From positions 14,880,001 to 14,944,000 of the forward strand of contig OX291551.1 of the NCBI GenBank assembly GCA_946406115.1: a stretch of 64,000 nucleotides of DNA, read 5' to 3'. Positions within the stretch are counted from its first letter, which is position 1. Each line of letters starts with the position of its first letter. This stretch comes from Apoda limacodes (taxonomy: Eukaryota > Arthropoda > Insecta > Lepidoptera > Limacodidae). The notes below the pieces were generated by a model. That model searched no databases and was not told where the DNA came from. It saw only the letters and a program-made list of their open reading frames with translations. Positions 1-12,400 of the stretch are shown here, piece by piece. Made by a program: the position numbers and the translations under genes.

Positions 1-182
1 TGTAGACATTCTAGTAATGCTGGCGAGTCTACTACATAAAAATACTGATTCTATTTTGTTATGAATTGTGTTAATTTTATAAAATCTTACATAAATGTAA
101 TGATAGATCAAAGTATTAATTATAAATATAGATTTTTAAATATCTACGACTAATTGAATAACTCAAGTGTAACATGTTTTAG
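1..182 (+). other. Intron of ds (3' part), no gene
   Basis: AT-rich sequence ending in a pyrimidine/AG acceptor directly before the first ds exon in the window. No coding potential or recognisable repeat was seen. It implies that the 5' exons of the cadherin gene lie outside the window. Confidence 0.7.
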
Positions 183-412
183 GTGCAAATTACCCTTGAT
201 GATGTAAACGACAATGCACCAGAATTTGTATCATCATCGGTGAGAGTATCTGTTGCTGAATCAGCGGCTGTTGGATCAGTAGTTTATGCAGCAAGGGCAA
301 CAGATGAGGATGATGGCCGTAATGGTCAAATTACTTACAATCTTGTTTCAGCAACTGGACCTCCAAATACTTTTGCTGTTAATTCTCAACATGGATTAGT
401 AACACTGTTGAG
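183..412 (+). CDS. ds: ds exon: end of one cadherin repeat and start of the next
   Basis: Begins after a TTTTAG acceptor in phase 0 with the linker DDVNDNAPEF. The first two thirds of the next repeat follow (RATDEDDGRNGQITY). The donor AG|GTATAC leaves phase 2, completed by the first base of the next exon to give R-PVDYE. Confidence 0.9.
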
Positions 413-3400
413 GTATACCAATTTTAAATATGCATATATTTATTTAAACCACTAATGTGGCAAACAAACATACGGCCTGCCTGATGCTAAGCGATTTCCG
501 TAGCACATGAAAGCCTTCCCTAATCTTGTCACTTCTTTCTTAAAGAATCCAAGTCTCTAAGGAACCTCAACAAGATGCTCATTTCACTACCTAAGTGCCC
601 CTCTGCAACCTAACTATAAGTGAGCTTTAGGCTTAATCTTCTTGGGTAGCCTATTTCATTTCAAGAAAAATAATATTAATTTATTTTTATTACTGAATTA
701 TGGCGTCACACTGAAATATCTGAATAATAAAAAGGATTTCCTTTTTTTAGGCCAGTAGATTATGAAAATTTGGTTCGCCATACTTTGATCATCTCTGCTA
801 AAGATGGTGGTGTACCACCTCTTGCAGCCAATCTCACCTTAGCAGTAGATGTTCAAGACGTGAACGACAACCCTCCTATTTTCGAACATGATACATACAG
901 TGCAAACGTTTTGGAATCCGAACCAATCAACTCAAAAGTAAGAAACATTTATTTAGTATTATGCGATGATATTTGTTTTAATTAGCCTGAAAATAATAGT
1001 TAATATTTGCATATTATTAAGAAAGTTCTTGTAAAATATTATAAAGTAGGTACTAATGTTTAAATTTGCTTACGAATTTATTAAAACATTTTAATATAAG
1101 CATTCTAAGAAATTTCAAAAATATTTTTTTACGAAAAGAATCAATCGTTTCTGTTTGATATATTTAAATATCATAGAGTATCTTGTAATGGTAAACAAAA
1201 TAAATATTTACAGATTCTCGAAATTCAAGCAATAGATAAGGATACGGGTAACAATGCTCGTATAACATATAGAATCATATCGGAGAACAACAGTACGCAG
1301 CAAGAGCATTTTGTTGCCGAACCGACAACGGGTTGGGTCTACTTATCCAAACAACTGGACAGAGAGACTACGGAAAAACACACCATGACGATAACAGCTA
1401 CTGATAATGGAATTCCGCCTCTATCTGCTACCGCAAGTTTGATTGTTACTGTAATTGACGCCAATGATAATGATCCAGTATTCACAAAATTGGAATATGA
1501 ATTCACAGTTGAAGAGAACCAAAGAGATGGAGCTTTTGTAGGACAGATTTCTGCAACGGATGCTGATTTGGACGAGAATTCCGTTTTGAGATATAGTTTG
1601 TTCCCGTCAAATACCAGCTTTGCAGTCAATCCTATTACAGGTGCGTAACACAAAAAATCGTATAAAAACATTAGTTAATTAGTTGTATGCAAATATGTTA
1701 ATCGAAAGGATATTTGGAGACTGTCTCGTTTAATACGTTTGTAGCTTAGGTAGTTGACAAATCTACTCAAAAACATTTGGTAAGTATTCCTATTGATATT
1801 ATGTAAACCTTATATAATTGTGTAAGCATTCAGGTGCCAACATTAAGTATTTAGTAATGTTAGTAACGTATTAAGAAGGCATCATTATTAATCCAATGCA
1901 GAAAGTAAATTTGAAAAAAAAAAACAAAATAGATTAAGACTTTTTTATAAATATTTGAATGTTTCTTATTTAACTTTAAGAGATAATCAAAAGCAGCCTA
2001 TATAACAAAATCAGTATTTGAAAATCTTAGTAATTTATGTCAGATATATTGATATTTTACTATACACTGTCCTTTTCACTATTTGCTTTGCTTTGGGATT
2101 GTTGTGATCCTTACTAACCGACCCACTCTTTGTATTGTTTATACTGTCGGCACTCTTTGAAAGCTAAAACCCAAAGTATGTTATGCTTTAAAACCCATCG
2201 ACTAAAAACACATCATAGGCAAATAAGACAACTAAACTAGGTACCTGCATAGTTTGAAATAGGAAGCAGACAGCATTACATTTTTTCTAGTCATTGAAAA
2301 AATAAATTCGTATTATGTTTTTATACATATAAAAATATTTGTGTATGATTCGACTCTAGGAACTGAAAAGGTACGGCGGCTCTTGAACTTTCATGGCCGG
2401 TTTATAATCGACCAGCGCGTCGATCTTTATCGTCAGAATCGTGTGAGTTTTTCGCTCAGACATCTCGATATGGAACTTCGCAAAAAAGGGGGTGGCAGTT
2501 CGTTATCGAGTCGATAACTGACTGATGAATGGTAGAACCTACCGTCTCAATTCGGCTTATCGAAGATCAACACCCCGCAAGCTAGTTAGCGATTCTTTAC
2601 CAAATGCTTCCTCTTTAAATCATCCATAAAATGTTGATACACGCGATTGCTATTAAATCTAATCTAATTCAACTTCATGTACGTAAAATTAGCAGAACAT
2701 CGCAAAACAAAAAGAAATAAGTTGCGTAATTTGCCGCTAATTTGCCGTAATTTATCAATGAAAAAACAAAATTTGCCGCTTTTATATTCCTTGAGTTACA
2801 GAATTTTCTGCTAACTTTACGTGAAGTTAGCAGAACTCTAATGAAAAAAATGGGATTTAGAGAAAACCAAATGCACAGGAATTTGCCGCTAATTTGCCGT
2901 GATTTATCCGTGAAAAAATAAAATTTGCCGCTTTCATACATTTATTGTTGTAGGGTTTTTTTCTTTTTTTACGGTTTAGTAGGCAACTAAAGAAAAAAAA
3001 TGGGATTAAGAGATAACCCGCTTTCCCCTAAATAATCTCAGCCTAGGTTAATAAATCTACACAAATTTTAAAACGGCCATTGGATTGCAACTCAGTTTAA
3101 ATGAATGAAGTGGTAACTCCACCATACTTAGTTGGTTTTTGAATGCTCAACCAAGCTGATCACAGATTAAACGAATTTGAATTATGATATTGGTGTTAGG
3201 TCAGTAATGTCAGCATGAAAATTCTATAATGTAACGAAAACGAGACAAAATACTTAAAATTAAAGAATAGGATACGAAATAATAATGTTATACTTATTTT
3301 ATAGTAGGTGTAAAATATCATTGCCCCAGATCTAATAACTTCATTAATTTCTTCGCGACAAGTAAGCGGAAAATTCCTATGTATTTAGTTCTATCTTAAC

Positions 3401-6400
3401 CCCAATTTTTCGTTAGTTGTGTGCTAACTTTACGTAAAAGAAGAAAAAACCGTATAACAAAAAAGGTATAAAAGCGACAAATTTCATTTCTTCACGACAA
3501 AATCACGGAAAATTATGCAATTTATTTAATTTCGAATTGCGAAAGTTGTTTTGCTAACTCTTGTAATTAAAAAAATATAAAATCGGGTTATAAGTCATGG
3601 TAAATTAGCGGCAAATTCCTGTATATTTGGTTTTCTCTAAATCCTATTTTTTCGTTTGTGTTCTGCTAACTTTACTTAAAGTTAGCAGAAAATCTGTAAC
3701 TCAAATAATATAACAGCGGCAAATTATATTTTTTCACGGATAAATCACGGCAAATTACGCAACTTATTTCATTTCGATTTGCGATAGTTGTTCTGCTAAC
3801 TTTATGTACATCACAGCTTCCCTTAGATAAAAGAAAGCAGCCAAGTAGCTCCATTTTCTTTGTTGTGATTTAAAAACATTACAAAATTTTATAGAATCCT
3901 TTTATGGAGCCATTAGAAATATTACAATAACGAAAGCCTGATTCGTCAAGTCCGTCCGTCCTTTTGTACCCGTTAATTTCTAACGGTTGCAGATCTCTGA
4001 AAATTAATTGAAATTTGTGATAGGTATAAAGAACAAGGACACTTAAAGATTTCACACGAATAAAAAAAATGCAAGCAATTTATAGTACTTATATTTGAAT
4101 CACGAGCATATTACCATCACCTACGTTTATTCTTTAGCTTACTAAGATGTTGCGATGATTCAGGCAATTATTTTAAGATACTGATTAATTCTCCATGATT
4201 TGGTTTATTTACTTACTCTAAAGGAGATCTACGACTTATGGGACACATACAAATCCACCTTAGTCAAGATACTCTGTATTAGAAGCAGTGTTGCGGTTGA
4301 TTGGTGGAAACAGGCTATTCTCTAGATTATAATATGGGTGTATAATTGAGCCACTGGTTAACCCATCCTTAACCGCAATTTTATAAGTTTATTATAATTT
4401 ATTAATAAATAAACAAAAAAAAATACATTAAACATTTACTTTATTATTACCGCATGCACCCTTGTCATCGTGCCACGACTGGTCGCCTGTAGGACAGTCC
4501 TTAATTTAAGGACAAATTATTTCAATTTTTTTTTAATGTTTTATCTATATGTAGTATGTTTACAATACAATACAATACAATATTCTTTATTGCACAATTA
4601 AAAATACACAAAAAAATAACAATAGAAAAATAGCACAATAAGGCGGCCTTATCGCTTAAAAGCGATCTCTACCAGGCAACCTTTGGGTAGAGTAATATTG
4701 ACAGGAAGAGGTAGGTGATACATAAAAAATCATAAGTAAAAATATAATGAAGAATAAAGAATATAACAATATATGATAAAATACATACATCTATGAATAA
4801 AAATTGTGGTCTAAATACATAATAAAAACAAATGTTTTTACAATTAGTTGGAAAGCTATGATGCAACTTAAACATAAACACTTATAAAGTAATCAAAATC
4901 AAAAATCACGCTACTCTATGTGCATAAATTAATATCGTTATGAAGAATTCTACAAGTAACTGTCATTTTCATTTATAAAAACGATAAAATATTGATGCAA
5001 AATAAAAGTTACAAGATGAATTTAATACATGATACTCCAAACTATTTTAATGTCCTAAGGTCACATTCACACAACACTAGCCCAACCAGATAATCACTAC
5101 GGGAGGCAGCTCGAAATGAATTTATGCGCGTCAATTGCGAGTTATAAACGTCGTCGCGAGCGCATGCGCCGTGACCCACCATTAACTATTATTAAAATAT
5201 TGCTATGTAGGAACCTTGCTATTCTCTTCCATGTTTTATTACAAGTTTTACCAGAGCCTGATACTGTCGTCGACTATTTAAGGCGCATACGTTACGAATG
5301 TACGTGCGGCCTTACAACAACGAAAGATTGATACCTTTTATTCTATTTGTTTTTCTATATGTGTAATATTTATAGGTACTGTTAAAATATTACTGTAAGA
5401 AAAACTTATAATTACAGCTTCTACTTTCAAATCTATGGTGTTCATATTTATTTTATGTTTCGGTAATCATTATATTATATTACAGGCTATAAGTTTTTTA
5501 ATAAATATTAGGTTTTGTAATGAGAGCAATCAATGATTCTATTTTGCAAACTTTGTTACTGGAAATGTTTTTATTTTTTTATATTGACTGCTATTAGTGA
5601 TTAAATCAGTTATTATACTCTTCATAAGGTGTGGGATGTAAAATTCGGGATATGTATCTCAAAAGCGAGATATGTATGTATGTATGTATGATGGTGATGA
5701 TCGATATCAATGATATCTCTTTACAAATACTATATTTGTAATTTTAGATTCGATTCATAGGACCCAATTTTTTTTTAAATCTACAAAATTTTAATTTCTA
5801 AAGCACTATCCTACATTATTTAGTCATAATGTAGTTTCTTTTTATTACATAATTGATTTTTTTTCCAGGAATAATAACCGCTAAAGATGTCTTAGACCGA
5901 GAACTAAAATCGTCTTATTCACTTTTTGCTGAAGCTAAAGACCAAGGGATTCCACCTCGATCAACCCGGGTTCCAGTTTCAATAAAAATAACTGACGTCA
6001 ATGATAACGCTCCTGAAATTATTGATCCTAGAGAAGACGTCGTCAGTGTTAGAGAAGAACAACAGCCTGGCGCAGAAGTCGCTAAAGTCAAGGCTGTTGA
6101 TAAAGATAATGGAATTAACTCTTCTGTAACTTATTCGATTCTAAATGACAGAGATTCAGATGGATTCAGTGTATTTGTAATAGATCCATATACAGGAGTT
6201 ATCAGGACTAGTACAAGTAAGATTATTGTATTTTTTATTTTGAATCTACAGCGTAACTATGTACACGATATGTTTACTTAACACCTTACTCTTTATAGCT
6301 TACTTTTTATGTATTGATAGCTGATCGTTGTAACCAAGCGATTTATTTTGTCCAGTCAATTTTTTTTTATTTATATATATAAACCAACCCAAACTAGGAA

Positions 6401-9400
6401 AAATGAACCTTTAGGTTTTTAGTTTCTCGAATCCTATTTCATTAGCAGATTCCGTATCACACATAGGTAAACTATTGTCATATTGTTTTTATAAGTCAGG
6501 AGAAATTATTTTTATTGTAAGAAGAGGCAACTTCATAATTAAATAAAAATTTCGATTAATATTAATTTACCAATTTTATTGACTTATTTTTAAGTATAAT
6601 TAGTACGGAATATATTTACAATATCTGAAATTTTATATTTCTTGTACACTTTCTGTATATTTCCTACGTTTTCATACAGTTGTTTCAGTATATTTTTATT
6701 TTAAATATACATTTGTTAAAGCTTTAGGTGTTAAATTATTACATCACGTCATATTTTTGTCGCTTCGGGGTGTGCGATGATATATTTGTAGGATTGTGTT
6801 TTGTTGTGATTGCTTACAAGTGTAAGTATTGTGTTACTTTCCGGTGCTTTACGGTATAAATTGGCATCGAAACCAGGCTAGGAAGTAAATAATAAAACCA
6901 CTTTTCCGCTTATAGTGTCTAAAGATTATAAAGCAGTGTCTTATAAAGATTATAAACAATAAATGTTCTAAATACATCAAAATAATCTATCTTGGTTTGA
7001 GACTTCATGAATAAAGGAGCTTTCAACGAAAAACTGTCGTACCACCCATATTTTTATGATGTTCGTAGTAGGGTATTTACGGAATAAAGATATGGTCTGG
7101 ATTTTTTCTCCCAGCATTGTATCTCGATCGAAGCTCAATTTGAGAGCTCAAGGTCAAAAATATTTTTCTGGTATAAAATAAAAATATTTGTGTATTTGAA
7201 TATCAGTCATTCAAAAAATTAGCCTCACAAGTTACAACAACACAAACTTTCATGCTCTCAGCCCTTGTAGAGGATTATTTTTCAAAACCTTTAAACACAT
7301 TTTAATGCTTTTCCTTATTGAATAAATTAGAAATTTTATAAATCACAAATATCTCAAAAGTGACTTTTAAAATGCTTAAATACAGTTTTTGAAATGTTTT
7401 AGGCGTCATCAGTCAAATACATAGAGTATCATACACCTACATCGGTATGTTGACAGTATTTAACTACAAGTTTTACAATGTTTCTGAGTTCAGAAATTTC
7501 TGAGTGGTGGTTGTGAAGAGGTTTTGTTTTGTTTTGTCCATCCATTTTTAAATTAACCAAAAAACTTTTTTAGTTTTAGACCACGAAGAAAGGTCAATAT
7601 ACCGATTGACAGTAGCGGCAACTGACGGAGGAAAACCTTCAAAACAGACTATTAGGCAGCTGAAGGTAGAAGTATTGGATCTAAATGACAATCGCCCTAC
7701 GTTTACTAGTTCAACTTTGTCTTTCAAAGTGAGTTTGCAGAATTTTAATCAGCTACAGTCGTTTTTAAGGTACGTTGTTTATTAATAAAAAAATATGTTT
7801 CAGGTAAATGAAGATGCAAAAATAGGACATGTTGTTGGCACAGTTTCTTGTTGCGATACAGAAGTTCAAGAAAATTTAATTAACGCTGAAGAAGAAAAGC
7901 AAATTTCATATTTGTTAATGCCAATAACAGTAGATCATTTGCCTGGAACCTTTGAGATTGACAGACGTACTGGATCGTTAGTTGTTGCAAGACAGTTAGA
8001 CAGGGAAGTGCAAGATGAATATCGTTTGGAAGTTAGAGCCCTAGATACATCTGCAACTAATAACCCTCAAAGTAGTGCTGTAACCGTAAAAATTGAAATT
8101 GTCGATGTTAATGATAACGCACCACAGTGGATAGAAGATCCAATAAACATCAAAGTTTCTGAAATTAGTCCTATTGGAACAATAGTCTATAATTTTACAG
8201 CCAAAGATTCTGATGAAGGTTCAAATGGAGAAATAAACTTCAGAATTGTTTCTTCCTTCTCATCAATTAAAAATACATTTATTTTAGATCCGCTGACTGG
8301 ATCATTAGTTCTTGGTACCGTTCTTGATTATGAGATAACGAAAGAATATTGGTTGATAGTAGAGGCAACTGACATGGCTTTAAATGCATCACAAAGAAGA
8401 GTCACATCAGTTACCGTAAATATTTCCATTATGGATGCTAATGATAACACGCCGATGTTTGTATCCGCTAATAAAGTTACAGTATCACTAAACAATTTAT
8501 CAGGTACTTTGTACCAAGCATTAGCTGTTGATGCAGATTCAGGGGATAATGGAAGAATTTCATATTATATTTCAAGCGGAAACGATTTAGCATATTTTGC
8601 TATAGCTTATGATACTGGGAAAATAACAATTTCTAAGAAATTTGCATCTGACTTTACAAAAGTTCGCGCTGGCCAGTATAAACTTAATATTACAGCTTCA
8701 GATAATGGAACGCCTTTCCCAAGACAAAATCACATGATGTTACAACTTGCGATTCAGGAGTCATCAAATTTACCGCCTATGTTTACAGAGTCTCACTACA
8801 AGGTGAATATTAGTGAAGATATTCGTCCAGGAAGTTTTGTAATTAGAGTGACAGCTAAATCATCTAAAGGAAGTGGAGGTAAGTAAATAAAAACAATTTA
8901 TTTCATTGAGACATGTACCATAATCAAAAATAAATCTAAACCATATATAATTTTGCAGGAAATCTAACTTATTCTATACCACCTGGAGTAGCAGAAGATA
9001 AGTTCATCATTGACGATCGCCGAGGGACTATAATTGTTAAAAATCGAGTTGATAGAGAAGAAATAGATTTATATACGTTTCCTGTTTATGTCACAGATAC
9101 TAGTTCATATCAACCTAGTGACAATTTTGATGTGACAACTGTGTCTGTGTTTCTTTCCGATGTGAATGATAATCCACCAGTATTTAAAACAGGTTCATGT
9201 TATCCTCTGGCAATTCCCGAAAATAATGAACCTGAAGTAATTCATACTGTTTCTGCTAGTGATAGAGATATTGGTGCTAATGGATTTATAACATACAGTA
9301 TTACATCAGGAAATAATGGAAATAAATTTTCCATCGATTCTACAACAGGACAACTTACAGCTAGAACATTAGATCGTGAAACCCAAGCAAGATATCGATT

Positions 9401-12400
9401 AACAATTACGGCTTACGACCACGGTTCACCAGTGGTTTTACAAGGATCATGTAATATTACTGTATTAGTTGAAGATCAAAATGATAATGATCCCATATTT
9501 GATACTGGTCACTATTCTGCTGCAATTCCTGAGGATGCTCCACTAGATACGTCAGTTATAGTAGTAAGAGCTACTGATGCTGATTTAGATTACAATAAAC
9601 GCATTGTTTATTCACTTGCCAATGAGAGTCAAGGATTGTTTAGAATAGACAATACTTCGGGAATCATATTTACTACTGGGTAAGTTTTTCAAACGTTTTT
9701 AAATATTATTTCTTAATACAGGAAGAGTAAAAACAAAAGGAACCTAACATACAGCAGCTGCATATTGAAAATAATTGTATGTACATTAAATACATTATTA
9801 CAAAAAATAAATGTATTTAACGCTGAAGTAAAGTATAATTTATGAAATGTGTAAACATTAAAACAAAAAAAATATGCTCGGTAGAAGTGATAAACAGATT
9901 TGAATGGGAAAATTATTGTTTATAGGTTATTGATTGAATGTGCATTAAATATTAAGTACATAAAAAAATTAAGGCACGAAATTTTGGAATAATATTTATA
10001 CATAAATATACTAACTAGTAGTACACTTAGAAGTGGTCGTAACTAAGCCAAGTTCCAGCCCGATGGTTAATAACTCAGAAACATTTAAATTATCAAGAAC
10101 AAATTAAAATTATGAGTGAACTGTTTGTTAATTCAACTAGTTCATGCGTGCAACCATTTAAGTCAAACTTAGGAACATGATAATATGTACTCTCCTTACA
10201 TATTATCATGTTTCACGGCGCGTACTTTTTTCCCAAAAACTCAATTAAAAAAAATTGTTTACCTTAACATTTGTATTTCATTAAAAACTAATGTGGCGTA
10301 TTCTAAATTCCCTGTGAGAGCGATAGATTATTTTTTTCATTAGTTGAGGGACAAATATATCTAAAATTTTTCGTAATAACGATGGCTTCTGTGTCTTAGA
10401 TCATTACCAGAAAGAAATTAACGTTTGACATTCCTTTTTTGTAGTTTTCTTAACAAAAAAAAACATAATAGTTTTTTCGAACTTTGCACAAGCAAAACCG
10501 TGGGCATAATATAGTTAAATAGGAATATTTTTACTGTGAGGTCAAAATACAGAAAATTCTCTTGGAGTCTTTAAGTAGCATTTATATTCTCGTATTTAAT
10601 TTTATTATAATTTTTACCAGATATTTTGATAGAGAAGAAACTAACGTATATAGTTTTGAAGCAGTTGCTACAGATCAAGGCCGTTATATTGCCCGATCAC
10701 AGAGAGTGTCTGTTGAAGTAACCATTAATGACGTTAACGATAATAAACCTATATTCGCAAAATATCCATTCAAAGAGCAAGTGGCAACATTAACTCCACC
10801 AGGACAAAGCTTGATTCGGGTTTTTGCTACTGATAACGACATTGGAATAAATTCCGAGGTGCTGTATGAACTCTTAGATACCGAAAACAATAAATTTCGC
10901 ATCAATCCTACCGCAGGAGTGCTTACAGCCACACAAAGTCTGGCAAGTGAAAATGGAAGACTTTTACATCTACGAGTGCTTGCTAAAGACAAAGGAAATC
11001 CACCACAGAGTTCTATAGGTCTAATTGAAATACGTGTCGGTGATTTTTCAGATCAAATGCCTACTTTAAATTTTCAAAATTCTACCTATAACGTGTCCAT
11101 TGATGAAAATCTGCCTAATGGCAAACATGTATTACAAGTAACAGCAGTTAAAAGTGATGGTCGACTTCAAACAGTTATGTATGATATTGGTCATGGAAAC
11201 GATCAAAATGCTTTTGAAATAGACACCAACACAGGTTTAATAAGGGTAAACAACACGGCAGACTTGGACTATGAATCATATCCGGGGCCAATCCGGAAAC
11301 TCGTAGTGGTTGCCCGAACTGCAAACATTCCAGTTTTGTACGGGTATTGTGAGATAATTATAAACTTAATGGATCGAAATGATAATGCTCCTAAATTCAC
11401 GCAACAACAATATATTGCAAATGTCTTGGAAGGAAACACAAAAGGCGAATTTGTCGTACAACTAGCTGCAGAAGATAGAGACCAAGGAGTAAATGCAAGA
11501 ATTTTATATCATATAGTAGACGGAAATCACGATAATGCATTCATTATAGAACCCGCTTTCTCCGGATCAGTGAAAACAAATATAGTTTTAGATAGAGAGA
11601 TAAGAGAGACATATAAATTAACAATAATTGCGACTGACGAAGGTGATCCACAGATGACAGGCACTGCTACTCTAAAAATTAATGTGGTTGATGTTAATGA
11701 TAATCAACCAACATTTCCGTCACCAAATACAATTTCTGTATCAGAAGGTATGTGTTGTTTGTATCTGTTTTCTTATTCCGTTTTAAATTACAGTAAAGCA
11801 GCTTATCGACTTTTCGAAATAAATTGGTAGAACAAAGAAACGTTTTACAAAAGAGAGGCATTTTACATAATTTGTATTCTCAAGGACTGAATCACATTGC
11901 AAGCTGTTCGATTTCAACTCGCAGATTAAATAAAAGAGACTCTTTTAGGTCGATATTTATTGGACAGTACAACATTTTTTCCAGCGTACTCGTATGTTCA
12001 AGAAGTGCCAGCCTAATGTTTTGTATTTATTGTCTTGAGTGATTTTATTTTCTTTATTTCTACGATTTGGCTTCTAATTTTAATAAATATAAAAGGTGAA
12101 AATATAAATTTACACTATTTTAAAAGTAGTTTTAAGAAAAAAAGGTTAACGGGAAAATTTGATTATAATTTCAGGAGCGGAAGTTGGATCTGTGCTAACA
12201 TCAGTCACAGCAAATGACGTTGATACATATCCTGCTCTAAAATATTCAATAATGCAAGCTGGAGACAGGTTTTCAATCGACAGATACAGTGGCAAAATTG
12301 TTTTGAATAAACCATTAGACTACGAATTATTAAAAAATTATCATATTAATATTAGTGCTTCGGATAATGAACACTTAGCTAAGACCACTCTTACCATAAA

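Larger units (their letters stand above)
1641..5868 (+). other. Long ds intron (4.2 kb)
   Basis: Contains no host gene. It holds a foldback element (2677-3811), a LINE 3' end (4558-4690) and a TATG microsatellite (about 5655-5690). The short open frame at 5116-5331 matches nothing I know. The stretches 1641-2670 and 3812-4550 show only AT-rich sequence and unidentifiable repeat-like DNA, for example the GC-richer patch near 2385-2530. Confidence 0.6.

Noticed and set aside
5116..5331. 71-codon open frame with a basic start (RRRERMRRD)
   Set aside because: No family motif, lies in a ds intron, and is not framed by splice sites consistent with ds.
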